Positions 1 through 7,152 of a DNA stretch of 21,968 nucleotides are shown piece by piece. Source of the stretch: UBA4675 sp964601265. Its GTDB lineage: Bacteria > Bacillota > Clostridia > Christensenellales > Borkfalkiaceae. Within the stretch, counting starts at the first letter, position 1, and each line of letters starts with the position of its first letter. A program made the translations under genes and the position numbers. The stretch spans positions 1-21,968 of the forward strand of contig CAZRMT010000018.1 of NCBI GenBank assembly GCA_964601265.1, in the 5' to 3' direction. The notes under the pieces were generated by a model that saw only the letters and a program-made list of their open reading frames with translations, was not told where the DNA came from and made no database searches.

Positions 1-1043
1 AGCACTTTTATTACTTTACCCGTAGCGGTATAACTTCCGTCGTCGTTTTGTTTTATATGTTCTTTTGCGGGAAGATTAGAATAATCGTATACGGCTAAAA
101 GATAAACGTGCGTATCGAGTTTAATTTCTGCGGGAAGGTCTGCCTCCGTACCGTCGTAAACCCATTTTACGAACGGGCAAGACGTTCCGTCCACAACCAA
201 CGCATCGGGTCTTTCTATTTCGGAAACCTTAATAGTAGTTCCCGGCGTGTACGCAAGACGCTTATGCTCTGAAAGTTGTCCGTGATAAAGATATAAATAA
301 GACACCCTTTCCCATTTAGCGTATAACGTAATATCTTCCGTAAACGCACTAGTGTTTTCCACTGCGTCCCCTAGGCACGCAGAATTTTTATACCAACCCT
401 TAAACCCGTATTCGTAAAGTTCGGGTTCGGGCAACGCCACGTTTTCTCCCAAGTTCATTTTAACGGAATCTAATTTACTTCCGCCTTGCGAATCGAATGA
501 AATCTCAACGTATTCGACGGGATTCCACTTTGCGTATAAGGTAATGCTTTGATAGGGAATGTATACTTCGCCTAATTTTTCACCGCTAAAATCCATATTT
601 TCGTACCAACCGTCAAAAACGTATTCCGCTCTAACGGGAACGGGAAGCTGTATCCCAAGTCCGTTACTCGTTACCAAACGATATTTTGTTCCGCCGTTCG
701 AGTTTAAAGTAACGAAATATTTAATATCTTCCCACTTTGCGTAAAGCGTTACGTTGCCCGTCGGAACGTACTCTCCCGAAAGGCTTTCGCCCTCGAACTC
801 GCTATTGTCGTACCAACCCGTAAAAATATGACCGAATTTTTCGGGAACGGGAAGAAGCACGGCTTGGTCTTCGCTTTCCGTGGTGGCGGGAAAATAAGTC
901 GTTCCTCCGTCGGTTACGAAAGTTACCGTGTATCCCGACGAAGTCGAGGCAAACGCCGAGGAAGAAATAAAAGCGGAAACCGAACAAACTAATATAACCG
1001 CTAAAAACAAGCCGATTAACGTTTTAGTTAATTTCTTTGTCAT
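1..1043 (-). CDS. InlB B-repeat (Listeria-Bacteroides repeat) secreted surface protein, C-terminus cut by window edge
   Basis: This frame is open from an ATG at 1043 to the left edge, giving 347 codons with no stop, so the true C-terminus is outside the window. The start follows a strong AAAGGAGG site. Residues 1-32 form a signal peptide (basic MTKKLTK, hydrophobic core, AFA before the likely cleavage). Three InlB-type repeats of about 70 residues follow, at roughly 38-108, 109-180 and 181-250. Each has a GG turn near its start, a GWY motif in the middle and TLYAKW at its end. A degenerate fourth unit (about 255-330) ends in VYLLAVYDY, and a new domain begins near 335. Such repeats form small beta-folds in exported, often adhesive, Firmicutes proteins. 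The gene starts 11 bases after the lipoprotein gene at 1055-1984, so the two are probably co-transcribed. No anchoring signal is visible because the end is missing, and the ligand is unknown. Confidence 0.88.
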   Translation of the reverse strand, partial: MTKKLTKTLIGLFLAVILVCSVSAFISSSAFASTSSGYTVTFVTDGGTTYFPATTESEDQAVLLPVPEKFGHIFTGWYDNSEFEGESLSGEYVPTGNVTLYAKWEDIKYFVTLNSNGGTKYRLVTSNGLGIQLPVPVRAEYVFDGWYENMDFSGEKLGEVYIPYQSITLYAKWNPVEYVEISFDSQGGSKLDSVKMNLGENVALPEPELYEYGFKGWYKNSACLGDAVENTSAFTEDITLYAKWERVSYLYLYHGQLSEHKRLAYTPGTTIKVSEIERPDALVVDGTSCPFVKWVYDGTEADLPAEIKLDTHVYLLAVYDYSNLPAKEHIKQNDDGSYTATGKVIKV

Positions 1044-1054
1044 ATTTTCCTCCT

Positions 1055-1984
1055 TTAATAGTTGTAATTGTTAGTTACGGAAATATTCTTGAATTCCACT
1101 CCGCTTTGCGACGAACGAATTCCGAACCCCGTACCTTTTAACACGTTGCTATCGCGATAGGCAAATAAAAGCTCGCCGTTTACGTAACAACATATCTTAC
1201 TTCCTTGGAAAACCACTTTAAGGTTATAGTAACTGGTAGTGTTATACGAATACGAAACGTACTTACACACGCTCCAATTTCCGTTGTCGGTTTTACCTAA
1301 ATAGGCAACCCCGCTTTTATTTAAAAAGAAGAAATAATAGCTTACGCCGGAGCCTTCCCAAAAAGAACTACCGCTACCCGACAACCCGAACACTATTCCG
1401 CTATCTGCGTCGGAAACGTTTTTCATATCGCAAGAAAGCGTTCCGTACGGGAATTTTACGCTTGTGCATACCGCTAGCGAATAAGTATTCGTCGTTTTAA
1501 AATCGCTATACGTTCCGCTACCGCTAGACGTGGAAAAACTTCCGTTAACCGTCGTGAATTTTACGGTAGACGCATTATACGTATATTTTACCGAATCATC
1601 AATCTCGTCAAACACGTTGCTCGATTCGTCACGGTCTATAATACTTGGCACCCAAGAAGACGAATTCGAACTTTCTGTTTCCGACGAGGACGGCGTTTGC
1701 GTTCCCGAATCTTCGTCCGAATCTATTTCGGGGATTATAAGTCCGCTACCGCTCTCCGCAGGCGAATCCACCCTAGGTATAATAGGACTTTTAGACGTTG
1801 AACTATCGTCGTCGGGCGAAATACTAGAAATACTAGAAGTACTCGAAGTAGTAGGTCTGACGGAAGACTTCGAACTGCTTGACGTACTAGAAGAATTCGT
1901 AGTATTCGTCGTACCGCAACCGAAACTCATCGCCAACGTTACAACTATCAATAAGGTAATTAAAAGTGTTTTTAACCTTTTCAA
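1055..1984 (-). CDS. Ser/Thr-rich lipoprotein with C-terminal concanavalin-like domain
   Basis: A 309-residue exported lipoprotein. Residues 1-22 are a signal sequence ending in the lipobox MSFGC, with Cys23 the predicted lipidated residue. Residues 24 to about 130 are a low-complexity linker rich in Ser, Thr, Asp and Pro, typical of a stalk crossing the cell wall. Residues about 133-309 are a beta-rich domain with the layout of concanavalin A-like or DUF1080-like glycan-binding domains: a GTLSCDMKN strand, an FGLSGSG segment, a long aromatic stretch and a terminal KNISVTNN strand. I infer this fold from pattern only. The start codon is TTG; no usable ATG precedes the lipobox and AGGAGG sits correctly upstream. 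It is the first gene of a leftward unit followed by the InlB-repeat protein. A glycan-binding role is plausible but unproven. Confidence 0.82.
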   Translation of the reverse strand: MKRLKTLLITLLIVVTLAMSFGCGTTNTTNSSSTSSSSKSSVRPTTSSTSSISSISPDDDSSTSKSPIIPRVDSPAESGSGLIIPEIDSDEDSGTQTPSSSETESSNSSSWVPSIIDRDESSNVFDEIDDSVKYTYNASTVKFTTVNGSFSTSSGSGTYSDFKTTNTYSLAVCTSVKFPYGTLSCDMKNVSDADSGIVFGLSGSGSSFWEGSGVSYYFFFLNKSGVAYLGKTDNGNWSVCKYVSYSYNTTSYYNLKVVFQGSKICCYVNGELLFAYRDSNVLKGTGFGIRSSQSGVEFKNISVTNNYNY

Positions 1985-1992
1985 TTTATCAA

Positions 1993-1998
1993 CCTCCT
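1993..1998 (-). promoter_or_regulatory. Ribosome binding site that fixes a TTG start
   Basis: AGGAGG on the minus strand lies 8 bases before the TTG at 1984. The first in-frame ATG codon is inside the signal peptide, just before the lipobox, so TTG is the only start that leaves the export signal intact. Confidence 0.75.
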
Positions 1999-2017
1999 CA
2001 CAGTTTAATCATTATAT

Positions 2018-2046
2018 ATTTTAAACGATATTTATAATAATTTCAA
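2018..2046 (-). promoter_or_regulatory. Sigma-A-type promoter for the lipoprotein/InlB-repeat unit
   Basis: Minus strand: TTGAAA at 2046-2041, a 17-base spacer, and TAAAAT at 2023-2018. Initiation would fall near 2011, leaving a short leader before the TTG start at 1984. It is divergent from the promoter at 2113-2141, so the two units share a 185-base control region. Confidence 0.6.
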
Positions 2047-2112
2047 TACGTAGCCCGAAAAACATAGACTATTTTTTTAGTTTTTTTTATTATTTTAGAC
2101 TATAATTTTAGT

Positions 2113-2141
2113 TTGCAATTCAAAAGAAAACGTGATATGAT
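2113..2141 (+). promoter_or_regulatory. Extended -10 sigma-A-type promoter for the first regulator gene
   Basis: Plus strand: TTGCAA at 2113-2118, a 17-base spacer ending in TGA (extended -10), and TATGAT at 2136-2141. The expected start of transcription is near 2148, just ahead of the GGAGGG ribosome site at 2157-2162 and the ATG at 2170. Confidence 0.7.
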
Positions 2142-2169
2142 AACATTATAGCAAGCGGAGGGAAAAGTT

Positions 2170-3144
2170 ATGAAATTACCGAAATACGCAAACGCAGAAA
2201 TGGACTTAACGATAGAAAAGGACGCCGATATGCCGATTATCGCAGGAATATGTTCGGCACTCGGCAACGAAACAAGGTTGCAAATTTTAAAAGTTATGCA
2301 ATGCGGACGCACGAGAACCGTGCCCGAACTCGTAAAACTGTTAAAAATCCCCAAGACCACGCTTTTACACCACTTATACAAGTTGGAAGAATATAATCTA
2401 ATTACCGTAAAGTATAAATCTTCAACGAGCGGTACCACCAGAATGATTGTAAGAGATATGAGAAGCGTTAAGATTTCTTTTTACTATAACCAAAACGAAA
2501 TTCCCTCTCAACAAACTTCAATAACCGAATCGGTAGGAGTCGGACACTACGCCGATTTTGCAGGAGACTCTTTTGATTTTGCGACTAAAGACAATTATTT
2601 TCGTATGATAAGCGAATCGGTTTTTATGCCCGAACGAACGCAAGCGCAACTTGTAAGCGCTTCCAACGGAATAATAACCTATTATATGAACAATAAGGTT
2701 GCGAAATATCATTCCGTAAACGAAATACAGCTATCGCTGGAAATATGCTCGGAAGCGCCTTATTTCGACAACGATTATAAATCGGATATTACTTTTTGGA
2801 TAAATAATCAAGAAATTGCGACTTACACAAGCGACGGCGACTTCGGCGACAGAAAAGGATTGCTCAATCCCGAATGGTGGCCTAGCGTAAACACGCAATA
2901 CGGACGACTGGTTACCGTTACCGTAAACGATAAAGGAGTTTATTTAAACAACCAAAAAATCTCTTCCCGTGTAAAATTGAAAGACTTGGATTTAGCAAAA
3001 GGCAACAAAATAATACTTGCCATAGGAAACAAGGACACCGCAACCAACCGAGGCGGATTTAACATATTCGGTAAAGAATTCGGCGACTATCCGCAAGACA
3101 TATGTCTCAAATTTACCTACGACAATCTCCCTGTCGAAAAATAA
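2170..3144 (+). CDS. ArsR-like winged-helix regulator fused to a C-terminal sensor-like domain (paralogue 1)
   Basis: A 324-residue predicted cytoplasmic transcription regulator with no signal peptide or membrane segment. Residues about 24-95 form an ArsR/SmtB-type winged helix (ALGNETRLQILKVM, then VPELVKLLKIPKTTLLHHLY as the recognition helix). No ArsR metal-binding cysteine motif is visible. Residues about 120-316 form a large domain shared with the regulator at 3229-4170: SLEICSEAP at 189-197, YKSDI, DGDFG at 222-226, PEWW at 234-237, TQYG, and FNIFGKEFGD at 297-306. I recognise this C-terminal domain from uncharacterised ArsR-family regulators of Firmicutes; its aromatic and Gly/Asp-rich pattern suggests a beta-sandwich that could bind a sugar. 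It diverges from the lipoprotein/InlB-repeat unit, which it probably controls. Start ATG with GGAGGG upstream. Ligand and regulatory sign are unknown. Confidence 0.82.
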   Translation: MKLPKYANAEMDLTIEKDADMPIIAGICSALGNETRLQILKVMQCGRTRTVPELVKLLKIPKTTLLHHLYKLEEYNLITVKYKSSTSGTTRMIVRDMRSVKISFYYNQNEIPSQQTSITESVGVGHYADFAGDSFDFATKDNYFRMISESVFMPERTQAQLVSASNGIITYYMNNKVAKYHSVNEIQLSLEICSEAPYFDNDYKSDITFWINNQEIATYTSDGDFGDRKGLLNPEWWPSVNTQYGRLVTVTVNDKGVYLNNQKISSRVKLKDLDLAKGNKIILAIGNKDTATNRGGFNIFGKEFGDYPQDICLKFTYDNLPVEK

Positions 3145-3184
3145 TTTCACAAAAATACTTTAAACAAAAATTTACAGCATTAAA

Positions 3185-3210
3185 AAACGACCGAATTTTT
3201 TCGGTCGTTT
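3185..3210. terminator. Bidirectional intrinsic terminator between convergent regulator genes
   Basis: A perfect 11-bp stem (AAACGACCGAA at 3185-3195 with TTCGGTCGTTT at 3200-3210) closes a 4-base loop. On the minus strand the stem runs into six T residues, a strong terminator for the unit ending at 3229. On the plus strand it is followed by an interrupted T-rich run to about 3222, serving the gene ending at 3144. Confidence 0.88.
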
Positions 3211-3228
3211 CATATTTTATTTAAAAAA

Positions 3229-4170
3229 TCATAGCGATTTGTTTTTATGCGACAAAGAAAAAACTATATGCTGATTATGGTCGCCGAATTTTTTTCCGAA
3301 AATATTTATCCCGCCCCTGTTAACGGCTTTTTCGTCAACGCCGATTCTTAGAGTAATTAAAGAAAATTCTTGACTGCAAATATCCGACAAACAAACCTCG
3401 GACACCCTCTCCCCGTCTAAATAACTTCCGTCTTCTCTAACCTCGACTTTTTTCAAAAGTCCGTACTGCGTTCCGTTCCACCACTCCGGCGTAAACAGAC
3501 CTCGTCTTAATCCGAAATCCCCTGGGCAAGTATAAACGCAAACTCGCTTTCCGTTAATTTCAAAATAAATATCCGATTTCCAATCCTCGTTATAAATAGG
3601 CGCTTCGGAACATATTTCAAGCGAAAAAGATACGGCGCTTACGTTATCGGCTTTTTGTTTTTCTACGGGAATAACGTATTCCAAATAGCCGTAATCGAAC
3701 CATATTAACTGCGCCACGGCTCTTAAAGGCGAATAAAAGGATTCGACGTTGTCCCGAGGAGATAAATAGCCGTCCGTTCCTATCATTCCGCAAAGAGAAT
3801 TGATTTTAAACGAATTGTAACTGCCTATCGGAATTTGAACGGTATAATTACCTTTATTTAAACCCATAGGCTCCTTTGAGAAATCCAATTCTAATTTTTC
3901 ATATTGCAAAGCAACGATTTTACTTCTGCCTCTGTCTGGCAAATTCCTTATCACTGAAATAATTCCCGTTTTTAAAAGAGCGTTTATATGTTCGCTAACG
4001 GTAGAAACGGCAACGTTTAAACTTTCCGCAATACTCATTATACTCATAGGATTTCCGACCAAAATTCGCAAAATATCTCTTCGGGTTTTACATCCTACCG
4101 CCCTTATTACGTCGTCAACGTTTTTATCCCAAATGCTAACGGCAAAAACTTTTTCGTTGTATCTATCCAT
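3229..4170 (-). CDS. ArsR-like winged-helix regulator fused to a C-terminal sensor-like domain (paralogue 2)
   Basis: A 313-residue regulator, paralogous to the gene at 2170-3144. Residues about 24-90 are the winged helix (CKTRRDILRILVGN, then SIAESLNVAVSTVSEHINAL). The middle region 110-170 has the GSYNSFKINSLCG and AQLIWFDYGYLEY signatures that I recall from uncharacterised Firmicutes ArsR-family proteins. The C-terminal block carries SLEICSEAP (183-191), DWKSDI, GDFG (217-220), PEWW (228-231), TQYG and NIFGKKFGD (289-297). It is the last gene of a three-gene leftward unit, 33 bases after the glycoside hydrolase gene and with its own GGAGG site, so it probably regulates its own operon and measures a product or substrate of that hydrolase. 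The middle segment is much better conserved to the family pattern here than in paralogue 1, so the two may sense different ligands. Confidence 0.83.
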   Translation of the reverse strand: MDRYNEKVFAVSIWDKNVDDVIRAVGCKTRRDILRILVGNPMSIMSIAESLNVAVSTVSEHINALLKTGIISVIRNLPDRGRSKIVALQYEKLELDFSKEPMGLNKGNYTVQIPIGSYNSFKINSLCGMIGTDGYLSPRDNVESFYSPLRAVAQLIWFDYGYLEYVIPVEKQKADNVSAVSFSLEICSEAPIYNEDWKSDIYFEINGKRVCVYTCPGDFGLRRGLFTPEWWNGTQYGLLKKVEVREDGSYLDGERVSEVCLSDICSQEFSLITLRIGVDEKAVNRGGINIFGKKFGDHNQHIVFSLSHKNKSL

Positions 4171-4203
4171 AATTCCTCCGCTAAAAACAATCTAAACAAA
4201 TTA

Positions 4204-7125
4204 CTATTCATTTTGCTTTTTGCCTTTTATTTTAACTATCCTTAACGAAACGATTATTGCTCCGACTACACCGCAACCGCACGCAACACCGCACGCTATC
4301 GCCGTTTTTTTATTGTGTTTACCGGAAGTTTTATCGTCCTTTTCAGGCGGAACAACCTCGTTTTCATAAATTATAGCTATTTCAACGTCGCTTTCGGGCA
4401 TCAAGAAAAACAGCGAGCCGTTTTCTTCGAATACGTCAACGCCCGACACTTCGACTATTCTATTACTTGACTTTATTTCAACCTTGTCACCGACGTAATA
4501 CCCTTTTTTATCAAAAACGTCTTCGAGCGAATAAATATAATATTTGTCGCTGTTAATCCACTGTTTGTGCGCATTTTCCAGATAGTAAGGAGCGCTACTT
4601 ACGTACAACCACGACGAGTACGCCGACGGTTGCGAATTGCCGTTATATTTTCCTGCACTTGCAAAATCGACTAATCTGACTTTTGCTCCGTTTTCGCAAG
4701 TAACCGTCGCAAAAAGCATGGCTCCTTCCGTTACACCGCTTTCGATTATAGCGTTCTCAAAACTTTTAACGTTTACGCTCGCCGTCGTGCAACCCGAATA
4801 ATATTCGTCTGCCGTGAACAAAATAGGGCCGTAATAAACGGAAGTTTTATGATATTTTGAATTAAGCCCTATCCAATAATGAAAATCCGTGGTAAGATTG
4901 AGTTTGATTTTATCCCCGTTTTTCCATTGTTTGGTTATTTTAAAATATTCTCCCTCTTTTGCCACGAACGAATTCCCGTCAAAAGACACGTTTGACGCTT
5001 TTGCCCAAGAAGGAATACGCAAATAAAGAGTAAACTCCTCCTCACCGTTTAACCCCTTTATCTCTATATCTATTTTTCCGTTTACGGGATAATCGGTAGT
5101 TTCCTTAACGGTTACCTCTTTTCCGTTTATCGAGGTTTTAATTTCACATTTTCCGTAATAGTTTAAATATAACGCATTTTTATCCGTTACGCAAGCCCAT
5201 TCGGAAATTTGTCCCAGTCCTCTCGCAAGATTTGCTTGACAACAATTAAAATCGGGCGACGTGGCTATATACTGAAAAGATATGTCCTGTTGAGAAGTAA
5301 CCCTTCTCCCGTCATAATATCCGCCTCCGCCTTGATAGCCGTCCATCGGCGTATTATACGAACAATATTTGTCGTCGTCTAATAACGCCCCTAGCATCGC
5401 ATTATAGTAAGAGCGTTCTAATTCGTCGGCAACGGTTACGCTTTTATTGTATTTGTAATACTCGTTACTAAACGCCGTCCACGCCACCGTACAACAAGTT
5501 TCGATAACGCCGTCAACGTAAGGGTCGCCTACGGCGCCTTCGTTAGTGGTAAAGCCTCCGCTGTTATGAACGTCGGAATTGTAAACGTCTTCCCAAACGG
5601 TACTCATTACGTCGTAGTATTCTTTATTGCCCGTTTCTTCGTATAAAATTCCCAAAGTCATAATCATATGAAGAACTTCCCAACGGTTACTGCTGGAATT
5701 GTAAAAATGCCTGCCCGAAAGAGCGCTTTTATACCAACCGTTTTCGTCCTGACAATCGTTTTTTATTATTCTTTCCGCTTCGGTCAAGTATTTTTTTACC
5801 CCCGTAACCTGATAAGCTATAGCAAACCCGTGAGCTATTGCACGATTAGTTTCAAAACCGCCTTTAACCAAATAACTTTTACCTTCAAAAGCGTTTAAAA
5901 TACAGTCCAAGGCTTTAACGGCAATACCGTAGGCTTTTTCGTTGCCCGTTATTTTGTACCACTCAAATAGCCCCACGACGCAATGATAATGGTTCCATAA
6001 ATCCCAATTTTCCGCATTAACCGAAAACCGTTCGCCTCCTCGATAAACTCCGAGATACCCGTCTTCGCCTTGCGCCAAAGCTAATTTTTCGATTATATTC
6101 TCTGCTGATTTTTTTAACTCTTCGTCCGGCTCCGCTTTATAACAATAAGCCGTTCCCGTTAAAAGTTTCCCGACGAATTCTCCGTACCACTGTAAGGAAC
6201 TGTACTCGTAATTATCTCGTTTTTCAAGATTTTCCATATCCCAAACGGTTTTTTTGGAATAATCAACGCCGTTTAAAGAAAAACAAGGGTTGCCGAACTC
6301 TCCGCCAAGAGCGAAATTGTCGATATAAACGGTCTTGCCGACGCTTAACGAATTTCCCTTTAACGAAAGAATTATTTTTTGCACGGAATTTAAGTCCATT
6401 TTATCGTTTCCGCCGTCGTTATAATAACGTTGAAAAGCGTTTTCGTCGAGGGGAAGCAATACGGTACCGCTAAAGCCGTTAGGTAAAGGAACGTATCCGC
6501 CGTCAGCCACAAGAGTTTCGGTACAATCACCGCCTGAATACAGCCATACGGTTTTACCCGCAACAAGTTCGTACGTTTCCCTTCCGATACGGTTCTCCTC
6601 GAAAGCGATTCTTATCTCCGTTTGAGCGGAAACAGCCGAAGCGTCTACGTCAAAAGTCAGCAACTTTGCGTCGCTCCAATCGGTGACGGCAGACGAATCT
6701 CCCGAAAAGATAAAATCTCTGTCTTTAAAGCTGTCGGGAACGTTTTTCAGCGTCCACCCGAGCGCCTTTCCTTTTCCGTTCTCTACCACGTCTATATCGT
6801 AATAAGCGTCTACCCCGTAATAATCCGTACCTAATATTCTGTTCAGATTTACGCCCGAAGAAGAATTTGCCCGTGCTATTTGTTCTATTATGCCGAGATT
6901 GTTTTCATAGGCTTGTACTTGCCAATATTTTATATTGTTTTTTAAATTAGCGCCTACGTATCCCTTTAAGTTTAAAGTGGTTATTTTACTTTCCATGCGA
7001 GTAATTTCTCCCTCATCTTCAACACCTGCTTTTGCCTTTTTACCGCCATATGGCACGACTAACGCAAAAAAACAGATTAAATACATTATCAAAACGAGAA
7101 AACTTGAAACTCTTTTCCTTTTCAA
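4204..7125 (-). CDS. Membrane-anchored GH127-like glycoside hydrolase (beta-L-arabinofuranosidase-type)
   Basis: A 973-residue exported enzyme. Residues 1-33 are a signal peptide ending near KAKA. Residues about 45-275 look like a beta-sandwich carbohydrate-binding module (ends VYIDNFALG). Residues about 290-650 match the alpha/alpha barrel of GH127/DUF1680: ETCC at 542-545 and NCC at 627-629 correspond to the Glu-x-Cys and Cys-Cys zinc ligands of characterised beta-L-arabinofuranosidases, where the first Cys of the pair is the nucleophile. Glu529 in TTNEG is a candidate acid/base. Residues 650-850 are the usual following beta domains. Near 875-920 is a small repeat-like module ending FLMPESDVEIAIIY. 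Then come a charged linker and a transmembrane helix (about 941-962) with a basic tail; there is no LPXTG motif. The start is TTG with AGGAGGA upstream. The family is well supported; the exact linkage cleaved is not. Confidence 0.85.
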   Translation of the reverse strand: MKRKRVSSFLVLIMYLICFFALVVPYGGKKAKAGVEDEGEITRMESKITTLNLKGYVGANLKNNIKYWQVQAYENNLGIIEQIARANSSSGVNLNRILGTDYYGVDAYYDIDVVENGKGKALGWTLKNVPDSFKDRDFIFSGDSSAVTDWSDAKLLTFDVDASAVSAQTEIRIAFEENRIGRETYELVAGKTVWLYSGGDCTETLVADGGYVPLPNGFSGTVLLPLDENAFQRYYNDGGNDKMDLNSVQKIILSLKGNSLSVGKTVYIDNFALGGEFGNPCFSLNGVDYSKKTVWDMENLEKRDNYEYSSLQWYGEFVGKLLTGTAYCYKAEPDEELKKSAENIIEKLALAQGEDGYLGVYRGGERFSVNAENWDLWNHYHCVVGLFEWYKITGNEKAYGIAVKALDCILNAFEGKSYLVKGGFETNRAIAHGFAIAYQVTGVKKYLTEAERIIKNDCQDENGWYKSALSGRHFYNSSSNRWEVLHMIMTLGILYEETGNKEYYDVMSTVWEDVYNSDVHNSGGFTTNEGAVGDPYVDGVIETCCTVAWTAFSNEYYKYNKSVTVADELERSYYNAMLGALLDDDKYCSYNTPMDGYQGGGGYYDGRRVTSQQDISFQYIATSPDFNCCQANLARGLGQISEWACVTDKNALYLNYYGKCEIKTSINGKEVTVKETTDYPVNGKIDIEIKGLNGEEEFTLYLRIPSWAKASNVSFDGNSFVAKEGEYFKITKQWKNGDKIKLNLTTDFHYWIGLNSKYHKTSVYYGPILFTADEYYSGCTTASVNVKSFENAIIESGVTEGAMLFATVTCENGAKVRLVDFASAGKYNGNSQPSAYSSWLYVSSAPYYLENAHKQWINSDKYYIYSLEDVFDKKGYYVGDKVEIKSSNRIVEVSGVDVFEENGSLFFLMPESDVEIAIIYENEVVPPEKDDKTSGKHNKKTAIACGVACGCGVVGAIIVSLRIVKIKGKKQNE

Positions 7126-7131
7126 ATTATA

Positions 7132-7138
7132 TCCTCCT
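7132..7138 (-). promoter_or_regulatory. Ribosome binding site that fixes the TTG start of the GH127-like gene
   Basis: AGGAGGA on the minus strand precedes the TTG at 7125 by 6 bases. Starting at the first internal ATG (Met14) would cut the basic end of the signal peptide, so TTG is preferred. The whole site lies in the 27-base gap after the upstream lipoprotein gene. Confidence 0.72.
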
Positions 7139-7152
7139 GCACCCTTGTCGAT

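Noticed and set aside
1530..2024. Long open frame antisense to the lipoprotein gene at 1055-1984
   Set aside because: It mirrors the Ser/Thr-rich codons of the real gene, has no ribosome site, and the minus-strand product has a clear lipobox and domain layout.
2011..2041. ATTATA...TATAAT dyad in the divergent control region as a regulator operator
   Set aside because: Short AT-only arms are expected by chance in this base composition and no matching copy is seen upstream of the operon at 9300.
6980..7125. Sortase anchoring of the GH127-like enzyme
   Set aside because: The C-terminus has a transmembrane helix and basic tail but no LPXTG-type motif; membrane anchoring is the simpler reading. 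The N-terminal region covered here is the signal peptide.
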